A stretch of 21,201 nucleotides of DNA, from contig NAOQ01000080.1 in NCBI GenBank assembly GCA_002751075.1, positions 28,722 through 49,922 on the forward strand, read 5' to 3'. The stretch's first letter is position 1. Each line of letters opens with the position of its first letter. The DNA comes from Ichthyophonus hoferi (Eukaryota; Opisthokonta; Ichthyosporea; Ichthyophonida; Ichthyophonidae). A model generated the notes under the pieces. That model was given only the letters and a program-made list of their open reading frames with translations. It was not told where the DNA came from and did not search any database. Of the stretch, positions 16,101-21,201 are shown in pieces. The position numbers and the translations under genes were made by a program.

Positions 16101-19100
16101 TAATGGGGCCACTAAGGGAACTGCTGAAGGACGGGGCCTGGAGGGTTAGATATATGGCAGCTGATCGCTTTGTACAGGTAGGTACATGGGGTGGGATTGG
16201 TTACTTTAGTAGTGTATGCCTATAAATGGAATGGGAGTGACGTGTGGTTCTGTCATTGGGAATCGTTATAAATGGATATATCTAATTGGTTCACATGTGT
16301 CTGGTCTTTTAAAGGGGGATATAGCTGGACTAGGCTCAACCATTGGTAAGCATGGGAGAAAATAATGAGGAAGTTTGTCACAATGATTGGGTGGAATACA
16401 ATTGACTTTACAACCATGTTATGCATTTACAAGCTATAACATACACATACTACCTTCTTATGATACTACCATACTATGCTGGACTACATATATGCATACA
16501 TATAACACACTGGCCACCACAGCTGCAAGAAGCCCTTGGTCCCTCGATAACACAGCAAGATTTGATCCCTGCGTTTATATCCTTCCTACGAGATATTGAG
16601 GCTGAAGTTAGGACTGCTGCGGCCCGTCATGTACCTGGTATGTATAGTATGTATAGGATATATATATATATATATAGTCGCTGTAGCGCCTAGTATATAA
16701 ATGATATAAATAGCTTGAATAATATACTTTTTTTTATAATAGTAAAAAAGCATCAGCAATGGATATAAGGATTGGTGCAACGCCTATGCAATCAAATGAC
16801 ATGTACATGAAACCATATCTTACCGTTGTTATACCCACACCCAACCCAACCTTGCTATTGAATATTCCATATATAATATATACGAGACATTATATATACT
16901 CTATACTATACACTAAATATTATACACCCTTACATATACACGGTAGAGTTCTGTTTGAACCTCCCTGTCTCAGTGCGTGAAGATACCACGGTCCGCCTGG
17001 TCCTCCCTGCCGTTAAGGAGCTAGTGGTCGACCCCTCACAGCACGTGCGTTCTGCACTGGCCACTCAGATCATGAATCTGTCTACCGTATTAGGAAAGCA
17101 GAAGTGCGTATATATATATATATGTGTATATATGTCTAGATATATATAATGCAATCTAGCACGGACTGGAGATATAAGTGGTGGACGGCTTATACTATGT
17201 AATATAGGCTATATTATAGCTTATAATAGTCAGTGGTTAGCAGATTAATAGGAGACTGTTATTAGTCGGTTAAGTATAATAGATCTGGAGAGTACGGTAG
17301 GTGCTCGATAGTATGCGGGTTGGATAATTACATGCCTATATTTGCTATTTTTAGTGTATCTATTTTGTCAACCTATGAAAACCATTAGCAAACTACTCAT
17401 GTTTACTTTGCGTTAAGGCACACTTTTGATTAGTACATACATAGATATAGATACATATAGGAGAGCACTGGTCTACCCATGCTCATCTTCTATTATATTC
17501 CTCCCCTTTACATCTCCCACAGTACTATTGATGACCTTATCCCACTTTTCCTTCAACTTCTTAAAGACGAATTCCCCGAGGTACGATTGAACATCATATC
17601 CAAGTTAGATGCCGTGAACAAAGGTAAACCGGGTTAATGATCGGTCTATATGTATATAGTAGCTATTAGTGATTGGTGTATTATATATCCTATTATTGTT
17701 ATTATTATTTTTTTCCCCTTTTCTCTTCTGAAGGTAATAAAGAATAATTTATTATTAAAATATGATTATTACACTGTACTTTGATTGCAGGTTAATAGTT
17801 ACCTATTCAGATTTACCCGGGTCGGGTCGGGTTACGCTACTTACATTCTGGATTAGTAATTAATTACGATTAATGACTTTGACCAACTAGTGTGATTGCA
17901 AATAAATCATACGTACTTAAATTTCTATTAATTCATAGTTTATATTTAATTGGTCTTGTAAACCCACATCTATATAGACCACTTCAATGTGATGGATTCA
18001 TTAGCGGTAACGATTTCCATTGGTAATAATTAATTGTAACCAATCCAGTGGTTGGAATTGAACTGCTGTCCCAGGCTCTGGTCCCTGCTATTGTAGAGTT
18101 AGCCGAGGATCGGCAGTGGAGGGTTAGGTTAGCTATTATAGCATATGTGCCTCTACTGGCCGAACAACTGGTAGGTTGTTGTGGTAGTGCTCTCGTGTGC
18201 TCTACTCTACTACATATTATATTTCTATACTACTTTGAAGTACAGTTTTGCACAAGTACGTTTATTGTTATGCGATTGGCCCACTTATATTTTCTTTGCT
18301 ACTAGTTTTAATCTGTTTCTGTACCGATATTTGGATTCCATATACATCCACATTCATACATGTTGTATGATAGTAATGTGATCACATTCATTCCTATTCA
18401 CGCACACTCACACTATAACATATACCAGGGTCAAGATTTCTTCGATGATAAGCTATGTGCTCTCTGCATGGCCTGGTTGAACGACTGTGTCTATTCTATT
18501 AGAGAGGCTGCCACAGGTACACCTTGTTACTGATTGGTGTATCAGAGTGAGGGTGGGGTGATATGGGACCAATGGAACAGCCATTCGCTTACTTGCATAT
18601 AGATAGATATATAAGCATGCCAATATTATACTGATACTGCAATGCCCTCTCACACCCCCTTTCTAGAAAATCTCCGTAAACTTGCAGAGACATTTGGAGC
18701 CCAATGGGCACAGGAAAATATTATCCCTAAGGTGTTCTCATTGGCCCACCACCCCAACTATCTGTATCGCATGACAACTCTGTTCTCTATAAATGTAAGT
18801 GTTTCTACCATACATACAGTCACTTTTTACTCCATATCCCTCCTTGCTGTATTTTGTTCTTCGTTTTTCCCTTGACTCCTGTTTCTTTCCTCTCTACCCT
18901 CTCTGATATATCATTGAAGTTCACAACATACGAAGAGTCATTTATACAAGCAAGGCGAACTATTAGTTTAAAAAGTGCTGCTGGTACACGCCGGACTAAT
19001 AATATCTGCCCAGAAAGATAGATTAAAAGATGTATTATTAAACGTGTGATGCTATTATGATGGATGTTCACATATATAGTGTGATAAAAGGATGATACTG

Positions 19101-19777
19101 GAGACTCACTATGACGCGGTTTCCTTTTTAGGCTCTGGCCCCAGTGATTGGCTCATCGCTAGTGGCCACCACTATGGTACCAGTAGTGTGTGAAATGTCC
19201 TTGGATACCGTACCCAATGTGCGATTTAATGTGGCTAAAACCCTTGAACTATTGGCTGGCTTGATCAATGATAAAACTGTGTGTGCGACATGTATGGTGG
19301 AGACCCTTAATACCCTCTCAAATGATGCCGATAAAGATGTCAAGTTTTTTGCCAATAAAGCCTTGCTTGTGGGTAAGTAGTGAAGTATATAACGGCAGAC
19401 GAGGTGGTTTTATCTTCGCCGTACACCTCTCCTTATCTACTTTCTATTAATAGCACCCTTATTATTATTGGCTAACAATCATGCCGTATCTAAGGCAGTA
19501 CATATTAAGCAGATCTGGTTGCACTAGTAGATAGAGTGAAGGGGTAATCCTACCTACACCTACATCTTGGCTATATTATAATATATATGACCATTATCTT
19601 ACTAATTAATTGATACGGTAAACCCAGTATATTGCTATATCCAGCATTTATATATGCATATACGTGGGTGGAGGTGTGAGAGACCTATTTAAGGTTGACA
19701 TTGTCTGGTTTCATTGGTCCATAACTATAGCTAATCCAATCCTCTAACCAGCCAATATGACCCCAACAGCGGCCTAA
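13025..19777 (+). CDS. PPP2R1A: PP2A scaffold subunit A (PR65), HEAT-repeat protein
   Basis: Structural subunit of protein phosphatase 2A. It is an all-HEAT horseshoe that holds the catalytic C subunit on repeats 11-15 and regulatory B subunits on repeats 1-8. Exons: 13025-13181, 13764-13915, 14437-14685, 15377-15457, 16019-16177, 16523-16637, 16947-17103, 17523-17623, 18049-18170, 18429-18516, 18667-18794, 19132-19372, 19770-19777. Phases agree and give 585 residues (human A subunits are about 589). Residues equivalent to the human tumour hotspots and contact sites are all kept: Pro175, Arg178 and Arg179 (human P179, R182, R183), Trp254 and Arg255 (W257, R258), Trp414 and Arg415 (W417, R418, catalytic-subunit binding). 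It could equally be called PPP2R1B; a single ancestral gene is likely. A 42-base candidate exon at 15180-15221 is left out of the main model. Confidence 0.95.
13764..13915 (+). CDS. PPP2R1A: PP2A-A exon 2 (HEAT 1-2)
   Basis: It encodes [20 protein letters not shown] and then [19 protein letters not shown] and TEEAVVRDK, matching human DEDEVLLALAEQLGTF and LLPPLESL and EETVVRDK. The acceptor is AACTATAG. The donor AAG|GTTGTT is sub-consensus, but phase 0 and alignment require it. Confidence 0.93.
14437..14685 (+). CDS. PPP2R1A: PP2A-A exon 3 (HEAT 3-5)
   Basis: It has 83 codons and includes [20 protein letters not shown] and [16 protein letters not shown]. The TPMVRR loop carries the residues equivalent to human P179, R182 and R183, which contact B subunits. 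The acceptor is CTCTACAG and the donor GCG|GTAAGT, phase 0. Confidence 0.96.
15180..15221 (+). CDS. Candidate 42-bp cassette exon of PP2A-A
   Basis: It is flanked by CTATATATAG and a perfect GTAAGT, phase 0 on both sides with no stop. It encodes [14 protein letters not shown]. Skipping it joins exon 3 to exon 4 exactly as in human (KLA-GFAEVLD against [11 protein letters not shown]), so the main product should lack it. It could be an alternative exon inserting 14 residues into a HEAT helix, or a chance pseudo-exon. Confidence 0.35.
15377..15457 (+). CDS. PPP2R1A: PP2A-A exon 4 (HEAT 5-6)
   Basis: It has 27 codons, [20 protein letters not shown] and then ELAHDSQ, matching human [27 protein letters not shown]. 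The acceptor is TCTACAG and the donor CAG|GTAAAC, phase 0. Confidence 0.95.
16019..16177 (+). CDS. PPP2R1A: PP2A-A exon 5 (HEAT 6-7)
   Basis: It has 53 codons beginning [20 protein letters not shown] and ending [18 protein letters not shown] holds the residues equivalent to human W257 and R258. The acceptor is GGCTAG and the donor CAG|GTAGGT, phase 0. Confidence 0.96.
16523..16637 (+). CDS. PPP2R1A: PP2A-A exon 6 (HEAT 7-8)
   Basis: It encodes [20 protein letters not shown] and then [18 protein letters not shown], matching human [20 protein letters not shown] and CEAEVRAAASHKV. The acceptor is CACCACAG and the donor CCTG|GTATGT, phase 1. Confidence 0.96.
16947..17103 (+). CDS. PPP2R1A: PP2A-A exon 7 (HEAT 8-9)
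   Basis: It encodes [40 protein letters not shown] and [12 protein letters not shown], matching human EFCENLSADCRENVI and [30 protein letters not shown]. The acceptor is ACGGTAG and the donor CAGAA|GTGCGT, phase 2. Confidence 0.94.
17523..17623 (+). CDS. PPP2R1A: PP2A-A exon 8 (HEAT 10)
   Basis: It encodes [20 protein letters not shown] and then [14 protein letters not shown], matching human [20 protein letters not shown] and VRLNIISNLDCVNE. The acceptor is CTCCCACAG and the donor AAAG|GTAAAC, phase 1. Confidence 0.96.
18049..18170 (+). CDS. PPP2R1A: PP2A-A exon 9 (HEAT 11)
   Basis: It encodes [20 protein letters not shown] and then [20 protein letters not shown]. Trp414 and Arg415 correspond to human W417 and R418, needed to bind the catalytic subunit. 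The acceptor is AATCCAG and the donor CTG|GTAGGT, phase 0. Confidence 0.97.
18429..18516 (+). CDS. PPP2R1A: PP2A-A exon 10 (HEAT 12)
   Basis: It encodes [20 protein letters not shown] and then VYSIREAAT, matching human [29 protein letters not shown]. The acceptor is TATACCAG and the donor ACAG|GTACAC, phase 1. Confidence 0.96.
18667..18794 (+). CDS. PPP2R1A: PP2A-A exon 11 (HEAT 12-13)
   Basis: It encodes [20 protein letters not shown] and then [20 protein letters not shown] and SIN, matching human NLKKLVEKFGKEWA and PNYLHRMTTLFCIN. The acceptor is TTTCTAG and the donor AAT|GTAAGT, phase 0. Confidence 0.96.
19132..19372 (+). CDS. PPP2R1A: PP2A-A exon 12 (HEAT 14-15)
   Basis: It encodes [39 protein letters not shown] and [16 protein letters not shown], matching human [19 protein letters not shown] and [20 protein letters not shown]. 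The acceptor is CCTTTTTAG. At the end GTGG|GTAAGTAG is both a consensus donor and, if unspliced, Gly-Lys-stop at 19378-19380. Confidence 0.93.
19770..19777 (+). CDS. PPP2R1A: PP2A-A exon 13 (last three codons, probable)
   Basis: If the GTAAGT at 19373 is used, the next good acceptor CCCCAACAG joins in phase 1 to CGGCCTAA. The C-terminus becomes ALLVAA-stop, similar in character to the human [8 protein letters not shown]-stop. Retaining the intron gives ALLVGK-stop instead. Both forms have 585 residues. Confidence 0.5.
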
Positions 19778-20065
19778 TTATTGCGTGATCAAGAACCTAT
19801 TATTGGAGATTATTACCCCCATAGTGGAAGGGATATTCAATCAATGATGATGTGAGATTAGAAATGTACCAGTAAGCTACCTTGTAATGGGTGGTCCTTA
19901 CCATATATAGTAGTGTATATAATACACATGCATAGATATTACATAATACTTTTAGTAGAGATAGCTCTATATATCACTATTATATTCTATTATATGATAT
20001 TATATTACTACACTACTAATAGCAATTCTACTCATTATCTTTATTGGTTAAATATCATGCATGAC

Positions 20066-20104
20066 TTATGACCTATAGCCTATGACCTATAGCCTATGAC
20101 CTTT
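20066..20104. repeat. Short tandem repeat CTATGACCTATAGC
   Basis: About two and a half copies of a 14-base unit (TATGACCTATAGCC), in the probable 3' UTR. Confidence 0.8.
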
Positions 20105-20154
20105 AGTATTTAATCTTTGACCACCTCATTTGGATTAATGCATATTCCAATGTA

Positions 20155-20177
20155 AATAAAACACAGAAATTAATAAA
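20155..20177 (+). terminator. PP2A-A poly(A) signals
   Basis: Two AATAAA hexamers (20155-20160 and 20172-20177) are followed about 25 bases later by a G/T-rich element, GTGTGCGGTTTTTTTTGTAG. This arrangement of signal and downstream element is typical of a cleavage and polyadenylation site. Confidence 0.65.
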
Positions 20178-20219
20178 TAACCTGAGTACTTTTTAAAGTA
20201 GTGTGCGGTTTTTTTTGTA

Positions 20220-20867
20220 GATGGTTTAGTATAAACCCTCTGTAAATTGATGGGAGTGTATTATACTGTAGTTTTAATCTCGAGTGCTTATTGGGTTATA
20301 TATATGTATTCCATTTTCATGTTATGTATGACGTGAGTTGAGGTCAATTGAAGATTCTTCTCGCACTTGATGGGTTCAAGTGGCCTAATGGAAAGAATGT
20401 TTGTTCCGATTGGATGCCATATTTTCAATATATATAAAAAATGTATGTCATGGCACCCTCTCCACCAACCGTTTTCTCCAAAGCAAACTCATTCCATTAT
20501 GATTGGTGTCACTCTAAGCCAATAATAACCATTATATGTATATGATATAAGTGATAAAACCAGTTGCAATCTTTTCTATCTGTTATATCTATTTATTGTC
20601 TTATACCAGACTTTATGTCTATTTTATTCCTTGCCTGAAAGGGCAAAGTGTTATTTAAACCACCCAATCACTGCCATACAGTTTATTTTAATCCAGTCTC
20701 TCATATATCCTTTTAAGTTGATAATGAGATTAAGGGCTGTAAAATTTTCTATTAAAAACATATAACTATACAAGATAATACCTAGGATGTGAGTTAATAT
20801 TAACTTAATAAAAATTTATATTTATGGAACGATAGAATATACTTTGATACATATATTACGAGATATG
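20220..20867. other. AT-rich sequence, nothing recognised
   Basis: Downstream of the PP2A-A poly(A) site. No coding frame with family similarity, RNA gene or repeat array was seen. It contains an 18-base exact match to 8060-8077 at 20746-20763. Confidence 0.6.
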
Positions 20868-21201
20868 TATACATGCACCGTATACATACATACCCCGCAC
20901 TCTACATACCCTATACACTACACTGCATATCCTATATATACATTGAACACTACATACCTTATACATACATTAAACACTACATACCCTATACATACATTAA
21001 ACACTACATACCCTATACATACATTAAACACTACATACCCTATACATATACCATACACGATATACCCTATACATTTACACTATTACTCTATGCATACACT
21101 ATACACTACATATCCTATACCTCACCCATACACTACATACCTTCTACATACACCATATATATAATATTATACATACACCATATACTACATACTCTATACA
21201 T
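20868..21201. repeat. ACATAC/CTATAC-rich low-complexity block
   Basis: TACAT, CCTATA and CACTACATA words run on both sides of the 27-base array and continue to the window end. The block may be larger than what is seen. Confidence 0.8.
20941..21048. repeat. 27-bp minisatellite, 4 copies
   Basis: Four head-to-tail units: 20941-20967, 20968-20994, 20995-21021 and 21022-21048. The last three are identical and the first differs at two positions. The unit begins CATTAAACACTACATACC. Because 27 is a multiple of three, the array stays open in one frame and creates a 106-codon frame at 20844-21164, which is very probably not a gene. Confidence 0.95.

Larger units (their letters stand above)
13182..19769 (+). 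other. PP2A-A introns
   Basis: Twelve introns in the main model, the longest 14686-15376 (691 bases) and 13182-13763 (582 bases). Most are AT-rich and hold no gene. The last 200 bases of the first intron are strongly C/T-rich on the + strand. 17813-17835 is a small GC-rich patch with GGGTC units. Short (TA)n runs lie at 13544-13562, 16660-16676 and 17108-17150. ATTGG and CCAAT pentamers are frequent, especially in 15458-16018 and 16178-16522. Confidence 0.75.
19778..20180 (+). other. Probable PP2A-A 3' UTR
   Basis: From the inferred stop to just past the second poly(A) signal. It contains a HEAT-like frameshifted coding vestige at 19770-19872 and a short tandem repeat at 20066-20104. No other coding feature was seen. 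Confidence 0.5.

Noticed and set aside
20844-21164. 106-codon frame as a secreted or repeat protein
   Set aside because: It is explained by a 27-base minisatellite and CTATAC-type words; there is no normal codon usage or splice context.
1-21201. Transposons, LTR or viral fossils, tRNA, rRNA, CRISPR
   Set aside because: No transposase, reverse transcriptase, capsid or integrase similarity, terminal repeats, cloverleaf or spacer-repeat array was recognised on either strand.

Overview
This is a spliceosomal eukaryotic window: AT-rich, full of low-complexity DNA, with small phase-consistent exons separated by introns of roughly 150-750 bases. It carries two recognisable protein-coding genes, both on the + strand. 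The first (346-10805, 5' end outside the window) is the MCM-family helicase MCM9. The second (13025 to 19380 or 19777) is the scaffold subunit A (PR65) of protein phosphatase 2A. Both exon sets were rebuilt by hand from splice sites, phase and family similarity. The proteins resemble animal homologues along their whole length, and an MCM9 occurs together with a 585-residue PR65. This suggests an animal or animal relative (for example an early-branching metazoan or unicellular holozoan), but I cannot name the organism.

Layout: 1-345 is intron or upstream MCM9 sequence with no exon I can support. 346-10805 holds 18 MCM9 exons: the end of the N-terminal OB domain, the complete AAA+ core (Walker A, Walker B, sensor 1, arginine finger, sensor 2 region) and a short disordered tail rich in SQ/TQ sites. 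10806-13024 is the intergenic region, with a poly(A) signal for MCM9, two small tandem arrays and a compositionally richer block before the next gene. 13025-19777 holds 12 secure PR65 exons, one candidate 42-base cassette exon and a likely tiny terminal exon. 19778-20180 is the probable 3' UTR with two poly(A) signals. The rest is AT-rich DNA ending in a 27-base minisatellite and related TACAT-rich sequence.

The two genes are not functionally linked in any way the sequence shows. MCM9 acts with MCM8 in homologous recombination and mismatch repair; PR65 scaffolds the PP2A phosphatase. The most interesting signals are: (i) an in-frame 14-codon candidate exon with perfect splice sites inside PR65; (ii) overlap of the PR65 stop with a consensus 5' splice site, so that spliced and unspliced ends both give 585 residues; (iii) a frameshifted HEAT-like fragment just downstream; (iv) a 21-base in-frame coding repeat and an SQ/TQ cluster in the MCM9 tail, with a choice of two C-termini; and (v) a marked excess of the hexamer ATTGGT/ACCAAT through introns in both orientations. 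No transposon, tRNA, rRNA, CRISPR array or viral fossil was recognised.
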